NCBI RefSeq assembly: GCF_044751345.1 | Contig: NZ_JBIWXY010000001.1 | Span: 248,001-312,000, forward strand | Reading direction: 5' to 3' | From: Methylobacillus methanolivorans | GTDB lineage: Bacteria > Pseudomonadota > Gammaproteobacteria > Burkholderiales > Methylophilaceae | Length of the DNA: 64,000 nt | Shown: positions 1 through 7,990 of the stretch, piece by piece | How the letters are laid out: each line of letters begins with the position of its first letter | Position numbering within the stretch: the first letter of the stretch is position 1 | The notes under the pieces: model-generated | Seen by the model: the letters and a program-made list of their open reading frames with translations, nothing else | Database searches by the model: none | What the model was told of the DNA's origin: nothing | Program-made: the position numbers and the translations under genes

Positions 1-675
1 ATCCAGCAGCCAGCTACGAACGACAGAACCATGGCGCCAGAGCTCGGTGATCTGGGCCAAGTCCAGGTTGAATTCTTCCTTGCCCTTGAGCAGGTCCAGG
101 CCTTCAGCAAATGCCTGCATCATGCCGTATTCGATACCGTTGTGTATCATCTTGGTGAAGTGACCGGAGCCAATCGGGCCTACATGTGCCCAGCCACGGT
201 CTTCATGAGTCAGTGCTTTGGCGATAGGCTCAATGGTGTCAGCCGCTTCCTTGGTGCCACCGTACATCAGGCAGTAGCCATTCTCTAAACCCCAGACCCC
301 ACCGGAAGTGCCGCAGTCAATGAAATCAATGCCTTGCTCTGCCAACCATGCACCACGGCGCTGGCTGTGCTTGTAATTCGAGTTGCCGCCATCAATGATG
401 ATGTCGCCCTTGTCCAGCAAGGGAACCAAATCCTTGATCTGGTTTTCGGTGATCTCGCCACTAGGCAGCATAATCCAAACGATTTTCTTGGGTTCGCCAG
501 ATAGCTTGGATACCGCATCTGCGACGGAGCTGGCTGGAATCATGCCGTTGGTCTGGGATATCTGGTTAACAGCATCCTGATTGAAGTCAAAACCGACGAC
601 TTCGATACCATTTTTCAGGAGGCGGCGCGCCATGTTGCCACCCATTTTTCCTAGACCGATGATTGCAAGTTTCAT
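1..675 (-). CDS. gnd: 6-phosphogluconate dehydrogenase, short type (partial)
   Basis: Oxidative decarboxylation of 6-phosphogluconate to ribulose 5-phosphate in the cytoplasm. The first 225 codons are present and the 3' end lies outside the window. The N-terminal Rossmann motif GLGKMGGNM is at residues 7-15, the substrate loop GTSGG at 122-126, and the catalytic segment GSGHFTKMIHNG at 169-180 with Lys175 and Asn179. Insertions typical of the 470-residue enzymes are missing, so this is probably the roughly 300-residue short type. Strand beta-2 ends in Asp30 (GFD), a residue that usually favours NAD over NADP; cofactor choice is inference. The gene diverges from pgl, the enzyme before it in the pathway. 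Confidence 0.93.
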   Translation of the reverse strand, partial: MKLAIIGLGKMGGNMARRLLKNGIEVVGFDFNQDAVNQISQTNGMIPASSVADAVSKLSGEPKKIVWIMLPSGEITENQIKDLVPLLDKGDIIIDGGNSNYKHSQRRGAWLAEQGIDFIDCGTSGGVWGLENGYCLMYGGTKEAADTIEPIAKALTHEDRGWAHVGPIGSGHFTKMIHNGIEYGMMQAFAEGLDLLKGKEEFNLDLAQITELWRHGSVVRSWLLD

Positions 676-744
676 TGAATATTTCCTTGATGAGGATGAT
701 GCCATCTGCATGGATCAGTGCTGCCTTTTGGGCCAGACTGATTT

Positions 745-773
745 TTGATGCGATGGGCCGGGGTTGATAATGT
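745..773 (+). promoter_or_regulatory. Candidate sigma-70 promoter of pgl
   Basis: TTGATG at 745-750 and TAATGT at 768-773 are separated by 17 bases, in the divergent gap between gnd and pgl. This places a transcript start near 780 and a leader of about 44 bases. It was judged by eye from hexamer match and spacing only. Confidence 0.3.
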
Positions 774-823
774 TAAAATTCTCAAGATACAGCCCAGCAA
801 TTATAACGTGAAGGTTTTATATC

Positions 824-1531
824 ATGCAAAATACAACACAGTCCCTGGTTATCAATGGCCAGGTGAGTCGATGGCAGGTGTATACGGCACAAGAGGCGCT
901 TAACAGTAGCGCAGTCGAGCATATTGAAGCAGCTGCGCGTAATGCGATTGCCGGACATGGCAAGTTCAGTATTGTATTGGCAGGCGGCAGCACCCCTAAG
1001 AGTATCTATCAATTGTTGCCTCAGATAGAAACCGATTGGAGCAAATGGCATGTGTTCTACGGCGATGATCGTTGCCTGCCGCCAGAACACGAAGAACGCA
1101 ATAGCCTGATGGCACATGATGCCTGGCTCAAGCATGTGGCGATCCCTTCATCGCAGACTCATAATATTCCCGCTGAACGTGGGCCTGTTGAAGCCGCTCA
1201 AGCCTATAGTCAAACTTTGGGCGACCTGGGTAACTTCGACTTGGTCTTATTGGGATTGGGCGAAGATGGTCATACTGCCAGCTTGTTCCCCGGCCATACT
1301 TGGGATGATGCTCAAGCTGCCGTGCCCGTGTTTGGCGCACCCAAGCCACCGCCAGAGCGGGTCTCCATTAGTGCTGCCCGCTTGAGTCAGGCGCACGAGG
1401 TGATCTTCTTCGTGACTGGGGCGGGTAAGCAGGAAGCGGTGGATAACTGGCGACGTGGTGAGCCTATTCCAGCCAGCCTGATCAAGCCCAAGAATGGCGT
1501 GGATGTTTACATTTTTGGCGTGAACCTATAA
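824..1531 (+). CDS. pgl: 6-phosphogluconolactonase
   Basis: Hydrolyses 6-phosphoglucono-delta-lactone to 6-phosphogluconate, the step just before the divergently encoded Gnd. The 235-residue protein is full length for the DevB/NagB-like family. Family motifs are AGGSTP (53-58), GDDR (80-83) and GEDGH (146-150), the last holding the catalytic His. The ATG start follows a weak GTGAAGG ribosome site. In organisms with a dissimilatory RuMP cycle this step lies on the formaldehyde oxidation route; here that role is inferred from the neighbour only. No frameshift or unusual feature was seen. Confidence 0.95.
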   Translation: MQNTTQSLVINGQVSRWQVYTAQEALNSSAVEHIEAAARNAIAGHGKFSIVLAGGSTPKSIYQLLPQIETDWSKWHVFYGDDRCLPPEHEERNSLMAHDAWLKHVAIPSSQTHNIPAERGPVEAAQAYSQTLGDLGNFDLVLLGLGEDGHTASLFPGHTWDDAQAAVPVFGAPKPPPERVSISAARLSQAHEVIFFVTGAGKQEAVDNWRRGEPIPASLIKPKNGVDVYIFGVNL

Positions 1532-1580
1532 CGCACTATGCCGTGACTTTTTTGGAAGCGCGGCATGCTCTGAATACAAT

Positions 1581-1600
1581 AAAGGCCCGGTAGGGCCTTT
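1581..1600. terminator. Bidirectional terminator between pgl and apbC
   Basis: A perfect 8-bp stem (AAAGGCCC / GGGCCTTT) with a four-base loop lies between the convergent stop codons of pgl and apbC. A/T flanks on both sides make it usable from either direction. Confidence 0.7.
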
Positions 1601-1605
1601 GTCGT

Positions 1606-2694
1606 TTAAGTCTTCTGGATGACGATGTTGGGGAACTTGCTGCTGTAATCCTGGCTTAAGGCGGCAAGCTTGACTGCGGCGCGGCGAGCGATAGTTTTGT
1701 AAGTGTTGGCAATCTGGCCTGTCGGGTCGGCCACTACGGTAGGTTTGCCGCTATCAGTTTCTTCGCGGATACGGATATCCAGCGGTAGGCTGCCTAAGAG
1801 CTCGCTGTTATAGTCAGCGCACATTTTTGCCGCACCGCCAGTGCCGAAAATATGTTCTTCATGTCCGCATTGTGAGCAGATGTGCGTGCTCATGTTCTCG
1901 ACAATACCGAGTATCGGAATACCCACTTTCTCAAACATCTTAAGCCCCTTGCGTGCGTCCAGCAGTGCAATGTCCTGTGGGGTGGTGACGATGATAGCGC
2001 CAGTGACTGGTACTTTCTGTGCCAAGGTGAGCTGGATGTCCCCTGTGCCTGGTGGCAGGTCGACGACCAGGTAATCCAGGTCTTTCCAGCGTGTGTCACG
2101 CAATAGCTGCTCCAATGCACCGACTACCATGGGGCCACGCCAGACCATGGGAGTATCGACATCGACGAGGAAACCAATGGACATGGCCTGCACACCATAA
2201 TGCTCAAGTGGCTCCATGCTTTTTCCATCTGTGCTTTCTGGCGTGCCTTTGAGCCCGAGCATTTGTGGTTGCGACGGGCCATAAATATCGGCATCAAGAA
2301 TGCCGACACGTGCACCTTCGGCGGCCAGAGCCAAGGCCAGGTTGACTGCTGTCGTGGATTTGCCAACGCCGCCCTTACCGGATGCAACCGCGATAATATT
2401 TTTGACGTTGGGAATGAGTTGAACGCCACGCTGTACCTTGTGCGAAACGATGCGGCTGGTGACGCCAACCGTGACGGTATCGACTTCTGGTAACGCCTTG
2501 ACCGACTGTGTGACTAAATCCCGGATGTTCGCCAGCATGCTTTGTGCAGGGTAGTCAAGCACGATATCGACCGAAACATGACTGCCGTTGATAGCAATTT
2601 GGCGTGCAGATTTACTGCTCACCAAGTCTTTGCCCGTATTGGGATCAATCACGGTACGAAGGGCATCTTGCACCTGGGATTCGGTAAGTGGCAT
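1606..2694 (-). CDS. apbC: Iron-sulfur cluster carrier protein ApbC/Mrp
   Basis: A cytoplasmic P-loop ATPase that carries Fe-S clusters to target proteins. An N-terminal MIP18/DUF59 domain (about 5-80) precedes a deviant Walker A GKGGVGKST (106-114). The paired cysteines CSQC (273-276), followed by GHEEHIFGTGG, are the usual cluster ligands of this family. The 362-residue length matches bacterial Mrp. It stands alone, convergent with pgl and divergent from metG. The association of mrp with metG on opposite strands is common in proteobacteria. The call rests on motif order and is secure at family level. Confidence 0.95.
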   Translation of the reverse strand: MPLTESQVQDALRTVIDPNTGKDLVSSKSARQIAINGSHVSVDIVLDYPAQSMLANIRDLVTQSVKALPEVDTVTVGVTSRIVSHKVQRGVQLIPNVKNIIAVASGKGGVGKSTTAVNLALALAAEGARVGILDADIYGPSQPQMLGLKGTPESTDGKSMEPLEHYGVQAMSIGFLVDVDTPMVWRGPMVVGALEQLLRDTRWKDLDYLVVDLPPGTGDIQLTLAQKVPVTGAIIVTTPQDIALLDARKGLKMFEKVGIPILGIVENMSTHICSQCGHEEHIFGTGGAAKMCADYNSELLGSLPLDIRIREETDSGKPTVVADPTGQIANTYKTIARRAAVKLAALSQDYSSKFPNIVIQKT

Positions 2695-2804
2695 GAGGAT
2701 TCCTGCAAATTCGTTGGACGGGACATTCTAGCGCATGCGGATTGCTTATGTGAAACCCTGGCAGTTTGTTAGAATAAGCGATTCTATTTGTTGCCTGTTA
2801 GTTG

Positions 2805-4880
2805 ATGACTATGTCTGGAAATATCCCCGCCGATTCTTCGAGTGCACCACGCAAATTACTGGTTACCTCTGCCTTGCCTTATGCCAATGGCAGCATCCAT
2901 CTTGGCCATATGGTGGAATATGTGCAGAGCGATGTCTGGGTGAGGTTCCAGAAGATGCAAGGCAACACCGTGCATTACGTCTGTGCGGATGATACCCATG
3001 GTACGCCCATCATGTTGCGTGCTGAAAAGGAGGGTATTACACCGGAAGAACTCATCAGCCGGGTGCATAGCGAGCACTATGCTGACTTCACCGATTTTCT
3101 CGTTGCTTTTGATAATTACTATTCGACCAACTCCGAGGAAAATCGCGAGTTGTCTAGTCGCATTTATCGCGAACTCAAGGCGAATGACAAGATCGCGACA
3201 CGCACGATAGAGCAGTATTACGATCCAGTGAAGAACATGTTCCTGCCTGATCGCTTTATCAAGGGTGAATGTCCAAAATGTCATGCCAAGGATCAATACG
3301 GCGACTCCTGTGAAGTATGCGGCACGACTTATAGCCCGACCGAGTTGATCAACCCGTATTCTGCCGTGTCTGGTGCCACACCGGTACGCAAGGAAACCGA
3401 GCATTATTTCTTCAAGTTGAGTGAATGTGAGGAGTTCCTCAAGCAATGGACGCGCTCTGGCACCTTGCAGCTTGAAGCGGCCAACAAGATGGGGGAGTGG
3501 TTTGAGTCCGGTCTTTCGGATTGGGACATTTCCCGTGATGCACCATATTTCGGCTTCGAGATTCCTGATGCGCCAGGCAAGTATTTCTATGTCTGGCTGG
3601 ATGCACCTATCGGCTACATGGCAAGTTTCAAGAACTTGGCAACACGTGCGGGCCTGGATTTTGACGAATACTGGAAGCCAGATAGCCAAGCCGAGCTATA
3701 TCACTTTATTGGCAAGGATATCCTGTACTTCCATGCCTTGTTCTGGCCTGCCACATTGAAATTCTCCGGCTATCGCCAGCCTACACAAATCTTCGCCCAC
3801 GGCTTCCTCACGGTGAACGGCGAAAAAATGTCCAAGTCACGAGGTACCTTCATCACGGCACGCAGCTATCTTGATCATGTGAAGAACCCCGAATACTTGC
3901 GTTATTACTATGCGGCCAAACTCAACGGTACCATGGAGGATATCGACCTCAACCTGGAAGATTTCGTCGCACGCGTGAATAGCGATCTGGTAGGCAAGTA
4001 CATCAACATTGCCAGTCGTACTGCTGGCTTCATTGCCAAGCGTTTTGATGGCAAGCTGGGTGCCGTAGGTGAAAATGCAGTGATCGCCGAGTTGCGTGCT
4101 GCTGCGGATGGCATTCGTGACAGTTTTGCCAATCGTGATACCGCACGCGCCTTGCGCGACATCATGGCACTAGCGGACAAGGCCAATGCCTATGTGGCGG
4201 AGCATGCGCCATGGGATATGGCCAAGCATCCCGAGCAAGCGGAGGCGCTGCATGAAGTCTGCTCTGCTGCCCTGGAAATATTCCGCCTGCTCACTTTGTA
4301 CCTCAAGCCGGTTTTGCCAGGATTGGCGCAATCTATTGAGACATTCCTCAATATTGCCCCATTGACTTGGGCAGATATTAATCGCCCATTACCAGCTGGT
4401 CACCAGATACAGACTTATCAACACTTGATTACCCGTATTGATCCCAAGCACGTCGAGGCTATGGTGGAAGCCAATAAAGAGTCATTGCAATCTCAAGCAG
4501 TTGCAGTGCAGGCACAACCGCAAGCTGCTCCAGAGTCCTCATCAGAGGAGGTGTATATCTCGATTGATGATTTTACCAAGGTAGATTTACGTATCGCCCG
4601 CATCGCCAATGCGGAGCATGTTGAAGGGGCGGAAAAATTGCTCAAATTGAGTCTGGATATTGGTGAAGATAAGCCGCGCCAAGTATTTGCAGGCATCAAA
4701 TCTGCCTACGACCCTGAAAGCTTGAAGGGGCGTTTGACTGTAATGGTGGCTAACCTGGCTCCCCGCAAGATGAAGTTTGGCTTGTCAGAAGGTATGGTGC
4801 TGGCAGCGAGCGATGAGCGAGGTGGCCCATTCATTCTCTCGCCGGATAGTGGTGCGCAACCAGGGATGCGTGTCAAATAA
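2805..4880 (+). CDS. metG: Methionyl-tRNA synthetase
   Basis: Charges tRNA-Met for initiation and elongation. Class I signatures are HLGH at about residues 32-35 and KMSKS near 343. A four-cysteine zinc knuckle (CPKC ... CEVC, about 152-170) marks the MetG1 type. The last 110 residues form the Trbp111-like tRNA-binding/dimerisation domain (begins VDLRIARI), joined by a Gln/Ala-rich linker. Three starts are possible in frame: TTG 2802, ATG 2805 and ATG 2811. None has a strong ribosome site, so ATG 2805 is a choice rather than a proof. A clear terminator follows. Confidence 0.95.
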   Translation: MTMSGNIPADSSSAPRKLLVTSALPYANGSIHLGHMVEYVQSDVWVRFQKMQGNTVHYVCADDTHGTPIMLRAEKEGITPEELISRVHSEHYADFTDFLVAFDNYYSTNSEENRELSSRIYRELKANDKIATRTIEQYYDPVKNMFLPDRFIKGECPKCHAKDQYGDSCEVCGTTYSPTELINPYSAVSGATPVRKETEHYFFKLSECEEFLKQWTRSGTLQLEAANKMGEWFESGLSDWDISRDAPYFGFEIPDAPGKYFYVWLDAPIGYMASFKNLATRAGLDFDEYWKPDSQAELYHFIGKDILYFHALFWPATLKFSGYRQPTQIFAHGFLTVNGEKMSKSRGTFITARSYLDHVKNPEYLRYYYAAKLNGTMEDIDLNLEDFVARVNSDLVGKYINIASRTAGFIAKRFDGKLGAVGENAVIAELRAAADGIRDSFANRDTARALRDIMALADKANAYVAEHAPWDMAKHPEQAEALHEVCSAALEIFRLLTLYLKPVLPGLAQSIETFLNIAPLTWADINRPLPAGHQIQTYQHLITRIDPKHVEAMVEANKESLQSQAVAVQAQPQAAPESSSEEVYISIDDFTKVDLRIARIANAEHVEGAEKLLKLSLDIGEDKPRQVFAGIKSAYDPESLKGRLTVMVANLAPRKMKFGLSEGMVLAASDERGGPFILSPDSGAQPGMRVK

Positions 4881-4901
4881 TAGAAATATTGAGTTGATGT
4901 A

Positions 4902-4930
4902 AAAATCCCCGCTAGAGGCGGGGATTTTTT
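4902..4930. terminator. Terminator between metG and comEA-like gene
   Basis: A GC-rich stem (AATCCCCGC / GCGGGGATT) with a loop of about five bases and a run of six T on the plus strand. A-runs on the other side allow termination of the convergent minus-strand gene too. Confidence 0.8.
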
Positions 4931-4942
4931 TGTGAGAATTTT

Positions 4943-5242
4943 TTAGTTGGTTTTCTTTTCTGGCTTGGCGGCAGAGACTTTTGCAGATTTTCCTACTGAT
5001 AATTCACTGCGTAAATTATCGACACTCTTTTTGCCAAACCCTTTTACATTATCAAGCTCATCCACCGTCTTAAATCCGCCATGGGATTTGCGATAGTCAA
5101 CAATTGCTTGAGCCTTGGCCGGGCCAATACCCTTGACTGATTCGAGTTCTGTGACAGATGCGGTATTCAGATCAACAGCTGCCATGGCGCTGAATGACAG
5201 GCCCAGAGATAGCAGAATTGCAGCCCACAATGATTTCTTCAT
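4943..5242 (-). CDS. Secreted ComEA-like helix-hairpin-helix protein
   Basis: A 99-residue protein with an N-terminal signal peptide (MKKSLWAAILLSLGLSFSAMA, cut after AMA) and a double helix-hairpin-helix DNA-binding domain (VDLNTASVTELESVKGIG, about 24-85). The family binds double-stranded DNA in the periplasm; longer homologues pull DNA in during transformation. The start at 5242 is preferred to the upstream ATG at 5263 because AAGGGGAGA sits six bases before it. The C-terminus is Lys-rich. Single-domain versions are common in proteobacteria that lack proven competence, so a role in DNA uptake is not certain. Confidence 0.85.
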   Translation of the reverse strand: MKKSLWAAILLSLGLSFSAMAAVDLNTASVTELESVKGIGPAKAQAIVDYRKSHGGFKTVDELDNVKGFGKKSVDNLRSELSVGKSAKVSAAKPEKKTN

Positions 5243-5386
5243 GATGAATCTCCCCTTGAACATGGTTATTGATTTTATGCCCGCTATTGCTGGCGGACAA
5301 CTCCATCATAAGCCTGCTACGGATGAGCTTGTGTTAAGGAAAATCATGGAAAATGCTCCATGAAAATCATGAAACAAGCTTGGGAG

Positions 5387-6082
5387 TTATTGCTGTATAG
5401 ATTGGTGAATGAGGGTTAAAGCGGCTAGTGGATCGCTTGCTTTGGTAATCGGGCGACCAATGACCAGATAGCTGGAGCCCATGGCGAGCGCTTGTGGTGG
5501 GGTGACGACGCGTGATTGGTCATCCAGGCTGGCATCCGCTGGACGAATGCCGGGGGTGACGAGGCAGAATTCACTGCCCAGGTTTTGTCTTAGCAGCGGG
5601 GCTTCCTGGGCCGAGCAGACAACGCCATCAAGCCCAGACTGTTGGGCCAATGTGGCCAGATGCAGCACATGTTGTTCAATCGGCGTGTTGACGCCGAGTT
5701 GTTGTAACCCGGCTTGGTCCATGCTGGTAAGCACGGTGACGGCGATGAGCAAGGGCGAATGACCGCTGCGGGCAACGCCTTCTCGCGCGGCTTCCATCAT
5801 CTTGCTACCACCGGACGCATGAACATTCAGCATCCATACGCCCAGTTTACTTGCTGCCTCGCAAGCCTTGGCCACAGTGTTGGGGATGTCGTGAAACTTG
5901 AGATCCAGAAAAACAGGGAAGCCCAGGCCAACAAGTTGTTCTACCAGTTGTGGTCCCGCTGCCGTGAACAGCTCCTTGCCGATCTTGAGCTTGCAAAGCT
6001 TGGGATCAAGTTGTTTGGCTAAGGCAAGGGCGCTGGAGGCATCAGCATAATCAAGGGCAACGATAATCTTGGGATCGGTCAT
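5387..6082 (-). CDS. pyrF: Orotidine 5'-phosphate decarboxylase
   Basis: The last step of UMP synthesis, decarboxylating OMP. This is a 231-residue TIM barrel with the signature DLKFHDIPNTV (about 60-70) that carries the catalytic Lys and Asp residues. The N-terminal IIVALDYAD and the phosphate-binding region near VIGRPIT fit the short bacterial PyrF. The start ATG overlaps the lapB stop by four bases (ATGA), so translation is probably coupled. The lapA-lapB-pyrF order is widespread in beta- and gammaproteobacteria. Confidence 0.95.
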   Translation of the reverse strand: MTDPKIIVALDYADASSALALAKQLDPKLCKLKIGKELFTAAGPQLVEQLVGLGFPVFLDLKFHDIPNTVAKACEAASKLGVWMLNVHASGGSKMMEAAREGVARSGHSPLLIAVTVLTSMDQAGLQQLGVNTPIEQHVLHLATLAQQSGLDGVVCSAQEAPLLRQNLGSEFCLVTPGIRPADASLDDQSRVVTPPQALAMGSSYLVIGRPITKASDPLAALTLIHQSIQQ

Positions 6083-7242
6083 ACAGCAGATTCTTTGGTT
6101 TCAGGTGAAAGGGATTCCCAGGCATTACATGCTGGGCACTGCCAGTGGAAATTACGGGCGCGGAAGCCGCATTGGTCACAGTAATGCGCACTACGATTAC
6201 CAATGGCATAACGTACAGTCTGTTGCATCAGCAAAGCGTCTTGTTGGTTGGCACCTTCCATCAGAGATTGCGCTCGCAGAAGTTGATCCAGAGTTTGCAG
6301 GCTCGGTTTGCGGCGCAATTCTTCACGGGCCAGTGCTTCGGCGCTTGCGGCCCCTTCTTCGCTCAAGGTGGTTTCATATACCAGGTTGAGCATCGAGGGT
6401 AGTTTGTATGCCTGTAAATAGCCCTTGAGCAGGCTAATGCCTTCATTGAGATTATTCAGCGCCTTGTAGCTATTAAGTAATTTGGGGGCGACCAGGCCAA
6501 GGTATTCAGGACGTTGGAATTCAACGCGTTTCCAGAATGAGATGGCTTGCTTGTGGTTGCCAGTGCCCGCTTCGAGGTCACCCAGCATGATGTTGGCGCG
6601 CACGCAGCGCTTATCGGCTTCAATCGCCATATCCAAGGCATGGCGGGCACTATGGGTGTCATGCTCAAGGATGGATTTCATGGCAATTTCACAGTGGAAT
6701 TGTGCCACTTCCTTGCGGAAGGAAATGCCGGACAGGCGCTCCAATTCAATCGCACTCTTGATGGCGTGATTCCATTCGCGTTCGCGGATATAGATTTCCA
6801 GTAGAGCGCGTAATGCGGTTTGCTTGTAGCGGCTATCGTGCAATGAGGTGAAGAGTTCCTCTGCCCGGTCAAACAAACCTGCCTTGAGGTAATCTTGCGC
6901 CAGTTCGGCCATCACGGCCTGTTTCTGTTGATCAGGCAGTTCCTTGCGCTCCAGCAGGTTGAGATGCAAGTGGATGGCACGATCCACTTCGCCACGGCGG
7001 CGGAACAGGCTGCCTAATGCGAAATGTAACTCCATGGAGTCTGCATTGGCTTGCACGGCTTCAATAAAGGCCTCGATCGCCTTGTCGTGCTGATCACTGA
7101 TGAGAAAATTCAAGCCCTTGAAGTAGGCTGCAGGCAGTGCGGTAGATTCGGTCAGCAGTTGGTTGATGTCTACCCGCGCGGCTAGCCAGCCTAAGGTGAA
7201 AAAGAGGGGGAGGGCGAGTAGCCACCAGTATTCAAATTCCAT
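6079..7242 (-). CDS. lapB: Lipopolysaccharide assembly protein LapB (YciM)
   Basis: A heat-shock-linked inner-membrane protein that coordinates LPS synthesis and, in E. coli, drives FtsH-dependent turnover of LpxC. The 387 residues comprise an N-terminal membrane anchor (about 4-21), a long array of TPR repeats facing the cytoplasm, and a C-terminal rubredoxin-like zinc site (CDQC ... CPAC, about 356-373). All three parts required in E. coli are present. The gene lies 68 bases after lapA and overlaps pyrF, consistent with one transcript. Confidence 0.94.
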   Translation of the reverse strand: MEFEYWWLLALPLFFTLGWLAARVDINQLLTESTALPAAYFKGLNFLISDQHDKAIEAFIEAVQANADSMELHFALGSLFRRRGEVDRAIHLHLNLLERKELPDQQKQAVMAELAQDYLKAGLFDRAEELFTSLHDSRYKQTALRALLEIYIREREWNHAIKSAIELERLSGISFRKEVAQFHCEIAMKSILEHDTHSARHALDMAIEADKRCVRANIMLGDLEAGTGNHKQAISFWKRVEFQRPEYLGLVAPKLLNSYKALNNLNEGISLLKGYLQAYKLPSMLNLVYETTLSEEGAASAEALAREELRRKPSLQTLDQLLRAQSLMEGANQQDALLMQQTVRYAIGNRSAHYCDQCGFRARNFHWQCPACNAWESLSPETKESAV

Positions 7243-7310
7243 GATTAATTTCCGAGCCTGCCATCAATGTGACAGGCATTTTGCTAAGGATGACGATACG
7301 AATATACGTA

Positions 7311-7568
7311 CTACTTGTTCATCTTCAGGTTCTTGATTTCTTTTTCCAGTGCAAGTAGCTTGCGGCGTTGACTGATTAGCGAGCCCAGGCAAGCAATGAC
7401 ACCAGCGATGATGCCAGTAAAAAACGTAACCAGCAGCATGAGGGATAGCGGTGCTCTCCATGAGTAGCCAAGGTAATAAGCCAGTTCAACAGGTTCCGCA
7501 TTCTTGAAGGCAAACCCCAGCAGCAGGATGAACAGCAAAACGCTAAGTATCGTGTATAAGGTGCGCAT
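7311..7568 (-). CDS. lapA: Lipopolysaccharide assembly protein LapA
   Basis: A small inner-membrane protein of 85 residues (LapA/DUF1049 family). Two hydrophobic helices are visible (about 5-22 and 41-65), followed by a charged coiled-coil-like tail (QRRKLLALEKEIKNLK) that would face the cytoplasm. In E. coli it works beside LapB in LPS assembly; the exact role is not settled. It opens the lapA-lapB-pyrF operon and sits behind the terminator that closes rpsA-ihfB. Confidence 0.9.
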   Translation of the reverse strand: MRTLYTILSVLLFILLLGFAFKNAEPVELAYYLGYSWRAPLSLMLLVTFFTGIIAGVIACLGSLISQRRKLLALEKEIKNLKMNK

Positions 7569-7624
7569 CCCCTGATTTTACCCAAGCATCACCAAAACGT
7601 GCGGAATTTGATGTAAAAAAATAA

Positions 7625-7660
7625 AAAAGCGGTAGCACCATTGAGGATGCTACCGCTTTT
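7625..7660 (-). terminator. Terminator after ihfB
   Basis: A perfect 13-bp inverted repeat (AAAAGCGGTAGCA / TGCTACCGCTTTT) with a 10-base loop. On the minus strand it ends in a run of T and directly follows ihfB, separating the rpsA-ihfB transcript from lapA. Confidence 0.85.
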
Positions 7661-7690
7661 CCTAGCACAACAAACGAGTTGTTGCTGTGC

Positions 7691-7978
7691 TTAATTGCTG
7701 TCGCCGTCTACACGCTCGCGCAATTCCTTGCCAGCTTTGAAGTGAGGTACATGTTTCTCGGGTACCTGTACTTTTTCACCTGTCTTAGGATTGCGACCAA
7801 GACGTGGTGGGCGGTAGTTCAAGCTGAAACTACCAAAACCACGAATCTCGATTCGTTCACCGGAAGCCAAGTTATCCGTCATGGAATCAAGGATGGCCTT
7901 GACGGAAAGTTCTGCATCCTTGACAACCAGTTGCGGAAAGCGCGCAGCCAAGTTGGCAATCAACTCCGATTTGGTCAT
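7691..7978 (-). CDS. ihfB: Integration host factor subunit beta
   Basis: The DNA-bending half of the IHF heterodimer. The 95-residue HU/IHF fold includes the beta-arm signature GRNPKTGEKV (about 62-71) with the intercalating Pro. The C-terminal VPHFKAGKELRERV fits IhfB better than HU. It starts 12 bases after rpsA, the same arrangement as in E. coli and most betaproteobacteria. IHF often assists sigma-54 promoters, such as the one proposed here for amt; that link is inference. Confidence 0.95.
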   Translation of the reverse strand: MTKSELIANLAARFPQLVVKDAELSVKAILDSMTDNLASGERIEIRGFGSFSLNYRPPRLGRNPKTGEKVQVPEKHVPHFKAGKELRERVDGDSN

Positions 7979-7990
7979 GACGCTATGACC

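Noticed and set aside
2856..3689. 277-codon minus-strand frame inside metG
   Set aside because: It lies wholly opposite the conserved metG coding region, has no recognisable domain and no ribosome site; it reflects codon bias of metG.
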